NCBI RefSeq assembly: GCF_030269305.1
Contig: NZ_BSTC01000020.1
Location: 1 to 64,000 of the forward strand
Reading direction: 5' to 3'
Length of the DNA: 64,000 nt
Origin: Kineosporia sp. NBRC 101731
GTDB taxonomy: Bacteria > Actinomycetota > Actinomycetes > Actinomycetales > Kineosporiaceae
This document shows positions 38,077-47,395 of this stretch, piece by piece. The number at the start of each line of letters is the position of its first letter. The first letter of the stretch is position 1. Below the pieces are notes generated by a model. It was not told where the DNA came from. It did not search any database and worked only from the letters and a program-made list of their open reading frames with translations. The translations under genes were made by a program, and so were the position numbers.

Positions 38077-40104
38077 ATGCGGCTGACACGGTTGCGCTTG
38101 AGCGGATTTCGTTCTGTGGGATCCGTTCCAGTTGAAACCAGTTTCGACAGGGTGACGTTCCTCCTCGGGCCCAACGGTGCGGGCAAAACATCTCTGCTGC
38201 ATGCCCTGACCCGGATGTTCGGCAGTGTCCCCGCCGCGCGGCGCATCACCGCCGCGGACTTCCACATCGAACCAGGAGAGACGCCAACCGCACAGGAACG
38301 GACGTTCTGGGTGGAGGCCGAGTTCACCTTCCCGGAGTTGGCAGTCAATACCCAGAATGGGAGCCAGCAGGACCAAGACGACGTTGCTACGACCATTCAG
38401 CAGACGCCGCCGGAGTCCGCTGCGGACCACGGCCAGAGCGAGGTCCAGGGTGAAGGGGCTGAGATCAACGATCCCGCCGTCCCACCTCACTTCGCGCATA
38501 TGCGCCTTGACCGAGCCGACGGTGTTCCGGTCGTTAGGTTCCGTCTGACAGCCAAGCTGCATGAGGACGGTGACGTCAGCGACGAGTTGGTGCATGTCCT
38601 CAGGGTGGACGGTGATGATGAGCCGGTCGAGACGGCGATCGTCAACCGCTACGACCGGGCTCTGATTCAGGTGCATTACCTACCGGCCCGGCGCGATCCG
38701 GCCGATCACGTCTCCTATGCTGCGCACACCATGCTGGGCAAGCTGCTGCGCGCCGCGCACTGGAATACCGAGCGTCAGACCGTCGAAGACCTGGGCCAGC
38801 AGATCAGCGATGCTCTGGCCTCGAACCCTGCGGCCTTCGACATCGGAGCTGCCCTCACCGGCCACTGGCAAGGTCTGCACACCGGCTCGTTCTTGCAGCA
38901 ACCCAACCTGTCGTTCATCAGTAGCGACCTCGAAGACATCCTGCGGCATGTCACCTTGAGCTTCACGCCAGCCCACAGCGACGCTGCCGTTGATTTTTCG
39001 CTGCTCAGTGATGGTCAGCAGTCTCTGCTCTACTTGTCGTTGGTCTTAACCTGGCATCAGCTTGGCCGTGACGCGATGGTCGGGAAAGTGGCCTCCCTAG
39101 ACGTCGACCGTCTTAATCCTCCGGTGTTCACTCTGCTCGCCGTTGAGGAACCCGAAAATAGCCTTGCTCCGCACTATCTGGGCAGAGTCCTGAAGTCGTT
39201 GAGAGTCATGGCAGCGGCTAGCGATGGCCAGGCCGTCGTCGCGACGCACACGCCTGCGCTGGTCCGTAGGGTAGAGCCGGAGCAAATCCGCTACCTGCGT
39301 CTGGATGCTGATCGCCGCACCGTCGTCAAGACAATCATCATGCCCGAAAAATCTGACGCCGCTCACAAGTTCGTCCGGGAGGCACTGCATGCCTATCCCG
39401 AGCTCTACTTTTCGCGGTTGGTCGTGCTCGGCGAAGGCGACAGCGAGGAAGTAGTCCTGCCGCGCTGCTTCAGCGCGGCAGGACTGGGCGTCGACGAGAC
39501 CGCCGTGTCGGTCGTTCCCCTCGGCGGGCGGCACGTCAACCACTTCTGGCGGCTGCTGCATGGTCTAGAGATCCCGCACGTCACGCTCCTGGACCTCGAC
39601 ATCGGCCGTTACCAGGGCGGCTGGGGCAGGATGAAGTACGCCGCGGCCCAACTCTTGGAGCACCACCCCGCTAAGGGCTCACTGACTCAGGCCAACGTCG
39701 ATCAACTGGCAGCTCGGACAGAGGACATTCGTGATACCAGGGAGCCATTCATCGCCTGGTTCGAGCAGCGGGGGGTCTTCTACTCTGCGCCTCTTGACCT
39801 GGACTTCGTCATGATGCGGCAGTTCCGGAGCGCGTACGAGGTACGGCCGGAAGAACTCGCGCCACCCGAGGACGGTGACATCAAGTCTGTCCTGGGCAAG
39901 ACCGGTCAGGCCGGCAGCTACACTGAGGAGGAGAAGTCCTATTTCGCCGCGTATCACAGCCGGTTCAACGTGGGTAGCAAGCCCACTCATCACATCGCCG
40001 CGCTGGCTGACATGGACGACGTCACTCTGCTTGCCAATTTGCCCCCTTCGCTGAGCAGGCTAATCGACGCCGTGAGGCGCATGCTGCTGGCGATCCCCGA
40101 ATGA
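38077..40104 (+). CDS. gajA: GajA-like OLD-family ATPase/TOPRIM nuclease of a Gabija system
   Basis: A protein of 675 residues. It opens with an ABC/SMC-type ATPase: FRSVGSV, Walker A GPNGAGKT (31-38), signature-like SLLSDGQQSLLYLSL, Walker B LAVEEPENS (about 353-362), and the H-loop ATHTPAL. A TOPRIM domain follows: catalytic Glu in GEGDSEE (E453) and the DLD pair (D506, D508) in LLDLDIGRYQGG. OLD-TOPRIM proteins nick DNA when nucleotides fall. In Gabija, GajA acts with a UvrD-like partner, which is exactly the next gene (4-bp overlap). A charged insert at about 90-140 is unusual in length. Phage defence is the likely role. Confidence 0.88.
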   Translation: MRLTRLRLSGFRSVGSVPVETSFDRVTFLLGPNGAGKTSLLHALTRMFGSVPAARRITAADFHIEPGETPTAQERTFWVEAEFTFPELAVNTQNGSQQDQDDVATTIQQTPPESAADHGQSEVQGEGAEINDPAVPPHFAHMRLDRADGVPVVRFRLTAKLHEDGDVSDELVHVLRVDGDDEPVETAIVNRYDRALIQVHYLPARRDPADHVSYAAHTMLGKLLRAAHWNTERQTVEDLGQQISDALASNPAAFDIGAALTGHWQGLHTGSFLQQPNLSFISSDLEDILRHVTLSFTPAHSDAAVDFSLLSDGQQSLLYLSLVLTWHQLGRDAMVGKVASLDVDRLNPPVFTLLAVEEPENSLAPHYLGRVLKSLRVMAAASDGQAVVATHTPALVRRVEPEQIRYLRLDADRRTVVKTIIMPEKSDAAHKFVREALHAYPELYFSRLVVLGEGDSEEVVLPRCFSAAGLGVDETAVSVVPLGGRHVNHFWRLLHGLEIPHVTLLDLDIGRYQGGWGRMKYAAAQLLEHHPAKGSLTQANVDQLAARTEDIRDTREPFIAWFEQRGVFYSAPLDLDFVMMRQFRSAYEVRPEELAPPEDGDIKSVLGKTGQAGSYTEEEKSYFAAYHSRFNVGSKPTHHIAALADMDDVTLLANLPPSLSRLIDAVRRMLLAIPE

Positions 40105-41756
40105 TCCCCATCGTGCAGTGGCAGCCGAGCGAGGGCATCGATCTGGAACCGAACGCGCAGACTGCGGTCACAGCTACAGCTGGCAACCTGGCGATCACCG
40201 CTGGACCGGGAGCGGGTAAGACCGAACTCCTGGCTCAGCGAGCGGATTTCCTCCTGAGGACCGGGAGCAGTCGGTATCCCCGCCGTATCCTGGCCATCTC
40301 GTTCAAGGTAGATGCCGCCGCGAACCTGCGACAACGCGTTCGTCTGCGCTGCCCACCCGAGATTACGGCACGCCTCGACAGTTTCACCTTCCATGCCTTC
40401 GCTCTCCGGCTCATCCATGCCTTCCGGCCGGTTCTGACCGGTATCGACGCCCTCGACCCCGATTTCACGATCGACAAGAACGACCGTATCCGTGGGCGGC
40501 AAATCACCTTCGACGACATGGCCCCGTTGGCGACCAGCATCATGCGCAACAGCCCTATCGCACGAACCGCCGTGCAACAGACGTACAGCCACGTATTCCT
40601 TGATGAGTTCCAGGACTGCACCCTCAACCAGTACCGCCTGATCCAAGCGGCATTCGCCGGGCAGGGCACTCAGCTGACGGCTGTCGGCGATACTAAACAA
40701 CGGATCATGGGCTTTGCGGGCGCCCTCGAAGGAATCTTCCTGCGATTCGCCGAAGATTTCGAGGCCACCCCGCTCAATCTTTACGCCAATCACCGGAGCC
40801 TTCCTCGGCTACGTCGGATGCAGAACGCGATGGTCCGCGTCCTGGAACCTCAGGCAGCTCTCGAAGACGACGACATCCCCGGCCAGGACGGGATCATCGA
40901 CATCCTTTCGTACACGACCGCTTCTGCGGAAGCGCGTGACCTCACCGACCGCATCGCTTCCTGGATTAGGGACGAGGAGGTGCCCGCCGAACAGATTGCG
41001 GTGCTGGCCTGCAAACAAATCAATGAATACACCGAGGACCTTCGTAGCCACCTTCGCCGACAGGGTATTCCCTATCGAGTCGAAACCGATCTGCAGGATC
41101 TGGCCACCGAACCCATCGCCCAAATAATCATCGACTTTCTTACCGTGATTACCGGTAGCCGTGAACCCGCAGCCTATTCACGTCTCATGGACCTGACTCT
41201 CGACCGGCTTACCGGGACCGCTGAATCCGAAAGCCTCTACACACGTATCCGCGCTTCGATCGCATCGGCTACTCAGACCATCCACAATAGGAACTTCAGG
41301 GACTGGGAATCCTTGACCGACGATTTCCTCAAACTCATCGGTGAAGCGGCCCTCGTCTCCCTCTCACCGCAGTACCAGCAACCCAGGCGCCTGCGCGAGC
41401 TGACGGAGGAGACCTACGAAAGACTGCGAACACTACTTGACAGCGTTGGCAATCTGCCGGCAGCTTTGCGTGAGTTTCGCGGGACCAATGCGGTGCGGCT
41501 GCTGAATATTCACAAAGCCAAGGGGATGGAGTTCGACCGGGTGATCGTCCCGGCCATTGAGCAAGAAATGTTCTGGGCTAAGCCGGACGACGAACGGGCT
41601 GTCTTCTTCGTCGCCATCTCCCGCGCGCGTCATCACCTGACGCTCACCTCGTGCCTTGAGCGTCCCACCCCGACGAACGACCCTTGGCGTTGGGCGGAGG
41701 CTCGAACCGAACACGCAGAGTTTCTGGGATTTGCGCGCCGATACACGAGCGGGTGA
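40101..41756 (+). CDS. gajB: GajB-like UvrD-family helicase of a Gabija system
   Basis: A protein of 551 residues. Superfamily 1 motifs are in order: motif I AGPGAGKTELLA (K40), motif II DEFQD (168-172), motif III AVGDTKQRIMGFAG, motif IV-like NLYANHRSLPRLR, motif V RLLNIHKAKGMEFDRVIVP, and motif VI VAISRARHHLTL. The length fits GajB (about 500), shorter than repair UvrD. It is translationally coupled to the OLD nuclease. Known GajB binds GajA and senses DNA ends. Confidence 0.9.
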   Translation: MIPIVQWQPSEGIDLEPNAQTAVTATAGNLAITAGPGAGKTELLAQRADFLLRTGSSRYPRRILAISFKVDAAANLRQRVRLRCPPEITARLDSFTFHAFALRLIHAFRPVLTGIDALDPDFTIDKNDRIRGRQITFDDMAPLATSIMRNSPIARTAVQQTYSHVFLDEFQDCTLNQYRLIQAAFAGQGTQLTAVGDTKQRIMGFAGALEGIFLRFAEDFEATPLNLYANHRSLPRLRRMQNAMVRVLEPQAALEDDDIPGQDGIIDILSYTTASAEARDLTDRIASWIRDEEVPAEQIAVLACKQINEYTEDLRSHLRRQGIPYRVETDLQDLATEPIAQIIIDFLTVITGSREPAAYSRLMDLTLDRLTGTAESESLYTRIRASIASATQTIHNRNFRDWESLTDDFLKLIGEAALVSLSPQYQQPRRLRELTEETYERLRTLLDSVGNLPAALREFRGTNAVRLLNIHKAKGMEFDRVIVPAIEQEMFWAKPDDERAVFFVAISRARHHLTLTSCLERPTPTNDPWRWAEARTEHAEFLGFARRYTSG

Positions 41757-41900
41757 ACTGGCCCCACCGGCCCTTACGATCTGAGTTTCTCAGGCACTCG
41801 GAGATGCCCACTGGGGACTCACCGGCGCCGACGCCTTGAGGACTGTGGTCAGCCTCGACTTGGCATCGCAACGAGCCGCCCGGCGTCCTATGCTGACCGG

Positions 41901-42812
41901 GTGTCTGCTGAACCGCTACGTCGCCGCCAGCATCTTGTCTCAAAGGGCTACCAGGCAAATTTTGCTGACGGCAAGTTTCTCACGATTCTTGACTCGCTTA
42001 CGGGAAATATAGTCGAAACGCGACGTTCCATAGAATCCAACTGGAGGAAGACCGACTTCCTCACCGTTCAGCCAACCGACGGCAACGCGAACGATTCGCT
42101 CGAACGGCGTTTCTCGCGAGACGAGAAAAAGGTCCTCAATCAAATCCGACTAATCGAGAAACCGACAATATCCGATCAGCAACGGGCTAGCTTAGACCTT
42201 CTTGCCGCAATTCATTTAGTACGCAGCGAGTCATACGCAGTCCGCCATGAACAGGTCTCACGTGAGTACCTGGAGAACTGCGTCCCTGAGTTCATGAGTC
42301 ATCCCGAGATCGAACACCGCTTCCTGGCCAGTAACGGTAGACAACCGAACGACGACGAACTCGAATCCCTCATCGCCCAACAAGCAAGAAAGCTGCTAAA
42401 TAGCCCGGACCTTCTTGCGAACAGCATACGACACGGACGCCGCAGCCTTCCGAACCTGTTTAGCCAGTGGAAAGTTCAACTGGTCACTTCGCCGCCACAC
42501 TTACCAGGATTCGTATTGGCCGACCAGCCAGTGGTTCACGCACAGCGGTACAAAAACCGGTTCGGCTTCAAGGCTGGCCTGGCGGTTGGTGATGCAGATC
42601 TCGTAATGGCCCCCATCCATCGCAGGCTCCTTGCTTGCTACACCCATAAGGCACTATTCAACGCCACCCTCAGCACAAAGCAGAGATGGTCGATGGTAAA
42701 TGCCGCACTTTGTCGCAACGCCTTGACCGAAGTAGCCTGCCATCCCGACGATGCACGTGAAGTCAAAAGTTTAATCAGGAACATCGATCGGTACCCGGCT
42801 TCTAAGCTTTGA
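41901..42812 (+). CDS. DUF4238 protein next to Gabija
   Basis: A protein of 303 residues from a GTG. It opens RRQHLVSKGYQANFADGKFL, the H-x-x-P/S-x-x-Y-L/Q-x-x-F pattern that defines DUF4238, then DFLTVQPTDGNANDSLERRFSRDEKK. Late in the chain come PGFVLADQPVVHAQ and APIHRRLLAC. The gene is noticeably less GC-rich than its neighbours and uses codons rare in them, a sign of separate acquisition. The function is unknown. DUF4238 is often seen in defence islands, and proximity to Gabija supports such a role, though it may be an independent cargo gene. Confidence 0.8.
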   Translation: MSAEPLRRRQHLVSKGYQANFADGKFLTILDSLTGNIVETRRSIESNWRKTDFLTVQPTDGNANDSLERRFSRDEKKVLNQIRLIEKPTISDQQRASLDLLAAIHLVRSESYAVRHEQVSREYLENCVPEFMSHPEIEHRFLASNGRQPNDDELESLIAQQARKLLNSPDLLANSIRHGRRSLPNLFSQWKVQLVTSPPHLPGFVLADQPVVHAQRYKNRFGFKAGLAVGDADLVMAPIHRRLLACYTHKALFNATLSTKQRWSMVNAALCRNALTEVACHPDDAREVKSLIRNIDRYPASKL

Positions 42813-43065
42813 TCGGAAGACGGCCGATTTCGCCAGCGGATCGCAGAGGACACGGCTAGCGCAAAAGAGCCTATGGCCTCGGACGATCCCAGCAATAGTC
42901 AGGACCATCGGACAGTAGCGCTCACTGACGTACTCATTGCAGCCCTGGCCGGTGCCCTGTATGCGCGTTCGTGCCACGCGCCGGACGTCGTGCAATCGCT
43001 CGTGGTCTCCCGTGCTGTCTCCCCGGGGTGGGTGAGCGATGCAGTTTCGGGCCCGGCGCGCCGCT

Positions 43066-43184
43066 GGTCAAGCCCTCGGCCGCCGCAAGGGGCCGGGCAC
43101 GAACATCTTGATCGAGCAAAAGCGGCCCGAGTCATAGATCTTCGCGCCCGGCCATCCTGATTGCGGCAGGGGCAGGGCTTGACC
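43066..43184 (+). promoter_or_regulatory. Nested-hairpin leader before the DUF932 gene
   Basis: Three sets of complementary segments are perfectly nested: GGTCAAGCCCT (43066) with AGGGCTTGACC (43174), GCCGCAA (43082) with TTGCGGC (43161), and GGCCGGGC (43091) with GCCCGGCC (43146). The outer 3' arm contains TTGACC, 105 bases before the start codon. Four other leaders in the window share this plan. It could be an RNA element or a promoter formed by folded single-stranded DNA. In 42813-43065 I see no gene. Confidence 0.6.
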
Positions 43185-43289
43185 CTCGGCTGTCCCGCCG
43201 CACCCGGCCTGCCTGCTCATCCCCACCCCCTGGGGAGGGCCAGCCACCCGCTGGCCCCGAGCACAGCACCCGCCGGGAGGCACCCCACC

Positions 43290-44516
43290 ATGAGCGCGAA
43301 CACCATCGCCCGGGCCGAACTCGACGACCCCACCCGCAACATGGCCCTCGCAAACCTGGCAGATCTACTCAAGGACCAGTCCACCCGAGCCCTGGACGTA
43401 ATCGCCGGCACCGGCGCCCTGCACGCCTCCGGCGGCCAGCTCATCCTCCGGGACACCGTCCCGCAGCTCGGCTTCGACGGAGTCACGATGACTGCCGGGA
43501 CCTACGCGATCAACTCGATAGCCACTGGTCAGCTCGCCGAGAAACTCACCATCCCGCAGGCCTACCTGCGCCGCCTCGCCGGCGATCACCCCGACCTGTT
43601 CGACGCCAACGTCAACGGCTGGCTCAACCGCACCGACAAGCGCTTCCTCGTCCGGGCCCTGCGCACCCGACCCCAGCAGAACACCGCCACCGAAGCCCCC
43701 TTCAACAGCCGGGCCGCCGGACTCACCGATTCTCTGATCTCCGGGGTGGATGGGACGGTGCGAGCGTTCCTGTCGGACTCCTACTCCCGCATCGACCATC
43801 TGGACGTCCTGGTCGCGGCCCTGGAAGGGGTGAAGCAGTCCGGGGCGCAGGTGGTCGTGGAGGGATGCGACCTGACCGAGCGGCGCATGTACGTGCGCGT
43901 CACCGCGCCCGGCGTGCAGGCCATGGCCCCGACCCTCCTGCGCAACTATCGCAGCCCGTTCGACTCCCGCCCCGGCAGTGAGCTGCCGGTGGTGTGGGGC
44001 GGGTTCATCATGCGCAACAGCGAGACCGGTGGAGGGGCGTTCAGTATCGAGCCGCGCCTGACCGTGCGGGTGTGCCGCAACGGCATGGTCATGGAACAGA
44101 ACGTTCTGCGCCGAACGCACCTGGGCGCCCGGTACGCCGGCGGCGAGGGCATCGTCAGCTGGTCAGCCGAAACCCTGAGCAAGTCGCTGGAGCTGATCAC
44201 GTCTCAGGCCCGGGATGCGGTGCGTTCCTACCTGGATCCGGAGTACGTGGCCCGGATGGTCCGCCAGCTCGAAACCATCTCCGACAAGCCGGTCCAGGAC
44301 GTCGACGCCACCCTCAAGGTCGTCGCGGCGAAGCTGAAGTTCTCCGAGGTGCAGCAGGACTCGATCCTCAACCACTTCATCCGCGGCGCGGACCTGACCG
44401 CCGGGGGCGTGATGCACGCGGTCACCTCTACCGCCCAGACCCTGGACGCCGACACCGCGTACGACATGGAAACCGTCGCCGTGCAGGCCATGCAGCTGGC
44501 CGCCGCCGCCAACTGA
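43290..44516 (+). CDS. DUF932 phage/plasmid-like protein
   Basis: A protein of 408 residues from ATG 43290, behind GGGAGG; the frame upstream is the leader. Recognisable DUF932 (TIGR03299-type) features are GTYAINSIATGQLAEKLTIPQAYLRRL, VRAFLSDSYSRIDHLDVL, VWGGFIMRNSETGGGAFSIEPRLTVRVCRNGM, and the helical C-terminal part with LNHFIRGADLTAGGVMHAVTSTAQ. The family is widespread on plasmids and phages; its role is unproven but suspected in protection of incoming DNA. It has its own leader and terminator. Confidence 0.88.
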   Translation: MSANTIARAELDDPTRNMALANLADLLKDQSTRALDVIAGTGALHASGGQLILRDTVPQLGFDGVTMTAGTYAINSIATGQLAEKLTIPQAYLRRLAGDHPDLFDANVNGWLNRTDKRFLVRALRTRPQQNTATEAPFNSRAAGLTDSLISGVDGTVRAFLSDSYSRIDHLDVLVAALEGVKQSGAQVVVEGCDLTERRMYVRVTAPGVQAMAPTLLRNYRSPFDSRPGSELPVVWGGFIMRNSETGGGAFSIEPRLTVRVCRNGMVMEQNVLRRTHLGARYAGGEGIVSWSAETLSKSLELITSQARDAVRSYLDPEYVARMVRQLETISDKPVQDVDATLKVVAAKLKFSEVQQDSILNHFIRGADLTAGGVMHAVTSTAQTLDADTAYDMETVAVQAMQLAAAAN

Positions 44517-44538
44517 CCCACCACGCCACACCCGGTTC

Positions 44539-44576
44539 AGGGCCCGGGACGCCACTCAGCCGCCGTCCCGGGCCCT
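44539..44576 (+). terminator. 13-bp perfect hairpin after DUF932 gene
   Basis: AGGGCCCGGGACG pairs exactly with the downstream arm across a 12-nt loop, 23 bases after the stop. It separates the DUF932 transcript from the next gene. Confidence 0.7.
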
Positions 44577-44650
44577 CACCACATCCACAGGTCACATCAG
44601 GCCGCATTACACCCAAGATCAAGCCCGCACTTAGACAAGGACCTCTTCCC

Positions 44651-45616
44651 ATGAGCATCCAGATCCCTTCGACGGTCAGCGATCTCGTCGTCCCGGTTCC
44701 CGAGCCGGACGCCTCACACACGACGATCCCTCTGGAGCCGGCCGACGACCTGGAGTGCGGGGCGCACTCCTTCGCCCGGGATATCGCGGCGCACCTGCAC
44801 CGGCTGATCCGTGAGCCCGTTACCGGCATCAGCTACCGCCTCAACCCCTGGCACCGCCGCCTCTGCCCGGCCGCGTCCTTCACCGACATCACCATCGCCG
44901 GGCACCAGGTCCGCATCACGGCCTGGACCTCCTACGCCAACCGCCACTACGACGACACCACCTACGCCATCACCCTCGACGGCCAGGCGCTGCCCTTCCG
45001 GCGCCTGCCCGTGGACGACCTGGCCGCCCAGCTGGCCCGCACCATCTGGCTGCACCACCTCGACCTACCCGGCCACGAGCACCCCCACCCATCGCAGAAC
45101 GAAACCCCCGGCACCGTGCCGGGCACCACCCCGACCGCCGAGCCGGAAGCAGCTCCTGGACCTGCCGCCGATCCTGAAACCGATCTCCAACAGCGCCTCT
45201 TGGACGCGGTGACCGCTCTGGTGCGGCAGTTCGTTCCGCAGGCGGCCCGGATCTACCTGCAGACCAGTGACACCCTGGGCGAGGGCTTCTTCCTGACCGA
45301 TGTCGACACGCACTCAGGACGGTCCCTGACTGCGCTCGACCCGCAGCTGTTGGACCGGCTCAGCGACGACCTGTGGCGCTACCTCAACCCACTGGCCTGG
45401 GACGGCGTCGCGGACGAGGATGACTACGGGGTAGCGCGGCTGGTCCTTCCTGACACCCCGGTCCCAGACCGGACCGTGTGGTTCTGCATGACCTGCGGAT
45501 ACGAATCCGACCAGCTCAGCGCGGACCGCGATCGAGCGCATGTGCGTTTCGACGGCGCCCACCCGGCTGCCTGGTACACGCAAGCAGATCTGACCGGCCG
45601 CCCAGCCACTGAATGA
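44651..45616 (+). CDS. Plasmid-associated hypothetical protein
   Basis: A protein of 321 residues, no recognised domain. The N-terminal 135 residues look folded (HSFARDIAAHLHRLIREPVTGISYRLNPWHRR, ITAWTSYANRHYDDTTYAITLDG). A Pro/Glu-rich linker leads to a second globular part (RLLDAVTALVRQFVPQAARIYLQTSDTLGEGFFL...). It ends with a CxxC-containing stretch (FCMTCGYESD), maybe a half zinc site. It is bounded by hairpin terminators on both sides, so it forms its own unit. Confidence 0.75.
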   Translation: MSIQIPSTVSDLVVPVPEPDASHTTIPLEPADDLECGAHSFARDIAAHLHRLIREPVTGISYRLNPWHRRLCPAASFTDITIAGHQVRITAWTSYANRHYDDTTYAITLDGQALPFRRLPVDDLAAQLARTIWLHHLDLPGHEHPHPSQNETPGTVPGTTPTAEPEAAPGPAADPETDLQQRLLDAVTALVRQFVPQAARIYLQTSDTLGEGFFLTDVDTHSGRSLTALDPQLLDRLSDDLWRYLNPLAWDGVADEDDYGVARLVLPDTPVPDRTVWFCMTCGYESDQLSADRDRAHVRFDGAHPAAWYTQADLTGRPATE

Positions 45617-45634
45617 CCTCCATTGGAGGCAGTA

Positions 45635-45664
45635 AGCCGCACCCACGCGCCAGTGGGTGCGGCT
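45635..45664 (+). terminator. 12-bp perfect hairpin
   Basis: AGCCGCACCCAC and its complement flank a 6-nt loop 18 bases after the preceding stop. Confidence 0.7.
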
Positions 45665-45690
45665 CAGCCCCCTCAACTACCAACAGCACC

Positions 45691-45720
45691 CGCACGTCTT
45701 GGCACGTCTTGGCACGTCTC
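45691..45720 (+). repeat. Three tandem 10-bp repeats
   Basis: GCACGTCTT occurs three times in a row (unit GGCACGTCTT, last copy ending C), 40 bases before the next start codon. It may be a regulator binding array in the 5' region of the following gene. Confidence 0.55.
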
Positions 45721-45759
45721 AGTTCGTCCGAAACGCTCTCCACAGAAAGGTTTCCCCTC

Positions 45760-46266
45760 ATGAAATCCGCCGACGTGGACCTGGTAGTCCTAATGAAGAT
45801 GCAGCACCGGTACGACAACGTCCACCAGATCGTGGCCCAGATCGGCTACCAGGACACCAGCGGATGGTGGCAGAGCACCACGTTCGGGTGGTCACAGCCC
45901 GGCAGCCAGTACGCCGACTTCGCCATCACCGCCTACGCCGACCCCACCCGGCCGTGCCCCTGGGGCTTCACTCACGCCTTCAGCCCCCACCAGATCGAAC
46001 TGGCCCAGGCCGAATCCATCCTCAAGGTCCTGCGCAAGATCAAACGCGGACTCGACCGAGCCGACACCGACCGCGGCTACGTCCCCGAAGGCCATTTCCA
46101 CGACTACATCATCCGTATCACCACGGCCCTGGGCCTGGATGACTACCGCGTGCCCATCGTCCCGGCCGAGCGGACCCCTGCCGGGCCCCAGTTCCGCCGG
46201 GTCACCGGCGCCGGCCTTCAGCACTGGATCCACGAACAAGTCCGCACGCTCACCCCCACTCACTGA
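45760..46266 (+). CDS. Plasmid-associated hypothetical protein
   Basis: A protein of 168 residues from ATG 45760. It has an aromatic core (GWWQSTTFGWSQPGSQYADFAITAYAD, CPWGFTHAF) and an amphipathic helix (IELAQAESILKVLRKIKRGLDRAD). No family is recognised. It is one of three consecutive small genes in the same orientation, probably one operon. Confidence 0.7.
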   Translation: MKSADVDLVVLMKMQHRYDNVHQIVAQIGYQDTSGWWQSTTFGWSQPGSQYADFAITAYADPTRPCPWGFTHAFSPHQIELAQAESILKVLRKIKRGLDRADTDRGYVPEGHFHDYIIRITTALGLDDYRVPIVPAERTPAGPQFRRVTGAGLQHWIHEQVRTLTPTH

Positions 46267-46293
46267 CCCCTGCACTTCACCTGAGGAGAACCC

Positions 46294-46722
46294 ATGTCAT
46301 TCACCCCCGAGAACGCAACTGAACTGGACCGCCTCAAGGCGGATTTCACCGCCACAGGCGAACGGAGCATCGAAGTGGCCGACCGCATCGACGAACCGCG
46401 CCCCCTACACGACAGCATCCCCCTGGTGCTGGTCCACAGCGACCCGGCTACCGACTTCACCTTGATCGGGCCGATCACGGCGAACGACCCCCGCATCGAG
46501 GAGTACATCGACACGCACCTGCGCGACACCCCCTGGTGGTACGTGCCTTTGCAGCCGGTTCCCACGCCGCAGAGCATGCACGAGTTCACTGTGCGGATCA
46601 CCCAACCGGACGGCAGCGCCGATCGGGTCTGGGCCGCACTGCACGAGGCCGTCGCCGGGCTGATCGACACCCTCGATGCAGCACGGGTGAGCGTCGGGTA
46701 CTCACCGATCCTCGCCGACTGA
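46294..46722 (+). CDS. Plasmid-associated hypothetical protein
   Basis: A protein of 142 residues behind GAGGAG. Acidic throughout, with strands LVLVHSDPATDFTLIGPIT and MHEFTVRITQPDG and a helix ALHEAVAGLIDTLDAARVSVGY. It lacks catalytic motifs. It is part of the small-gene operon. Confidence 0.7.
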   Translation: MSFTPENATELDRLKADFTATGERSIEVADRIDEPRPLHDSIPLVLVHSDPATDFTLIGPITANDPRIEEYIDTHLRDTPWWYVPLQPVPTPQSMHEFTVRITQPDGSADRVWAALHEAVAGLIDTLDAARVSVGYSPILAD

Positions 46723-46782
46723 ACGCCGCACGCCTCACGATCACGGCAAGCCTCATTCCAGCCCGCGTCCGGAAGGAAAACC

Positions 46783-47343
46783 ATGACCAGCAACATCATT
46801 CACCTCTCCCGTTGGGGTGGCCGCCGCTCACTGTGCGGCAAGGAAGACCACGTTTGGGTCGCGAACGTCCCAAGCCTGACCACCTGCAAGTCGTGCCTCC
46901 GCTCGCTGGCCTGGTTGCAGGCCAACGAAGCCGAGCAGAAGCACTGGGCCGATCTGCAGCAGATGTACGACGCCTACGCGCAGGTCAAAGCCGACTGGGC
47001 CAAAGCCCAGCAGGCGACCTGCCGCACCTGCGACACGTACCAGGACAGCCAGGCCGGTGCCGCACCGTGCCAACAGGCCGACCAGGGCGGTCCTCACGAC
47101 TGGGACATGCACCTCATGCAGCCGCCGCCCACCTATCCCACCAAGGCCATCGATGTGCAGCTGCGGCTCACTGTTCCTAACGATGGCTATGACTACTTCG
47201 TGGACGTGGCCGGGCGCCTGGAGCAAGTGGCCACGCTGATGACGCTGCACCCGGGCGTCAGCGCCGTCGAGACCAACGGTCCATCCGGATCGGGATATAT
47301 CCCGGCCTCTGGCGAGCGCGACATCATCCCGAGCCAGAACTAA
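46783..47343 (+). CDS. Cys-rich plasmid-associated hypothetical protein
   Basis: A protein of 186 residues behind GGAAGGA. The N-terminus HLSRWGGRRSLCGK...TCKSCLRSL and a later TCRTCDTY suggest a zinc-binding fold of the type found in many short actinobacterial plasmid proteins. The C-terminal half has two strands (IDVQLRLTVPNDGYDYFVDVA) and a helix. The function is unknown. A terminator follows directly. Confidence 0.7.
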   Translation: MTSNIIHLSRWGGRRSLCGKEDHVWVANVPSLTTCKSCLRSLAWLQANEAEQKHWADLQQMYDAYAQVKADWAKAQQATCRTCDTYQDSQAGAAPCQQADQGGPHDWDMHLMQPPPTYPTKAIDVQLRLTVPNDGYDYFVDVAGRLEQVATLMTLHPGVSAVETNGPSGSGYIPASGERDIIPSQN

Positions 47344-47368
47344 ATCTTCAGGATCATGCCGACTGGGC

Positions 47369-47395
47369 CGCCCGTAGCGGGCCGAGCTACGGGCG
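47369..47395. terminator. 10-bp hairpin between converging genes
   Basis: CGCCCGTAGC and its complement flank a 7-nt loop. It lies 25 bases after the plus-strand stop and over the end of the minus-strand decayed gene. Confidence 0.6.

Noticed and set aside
42873..43160. 95-aa open frame before the DUF932 leader
   Set aside because: Runs into the nested hairpin; the opening looks protein-like but the second half is Arg/Pro noise.
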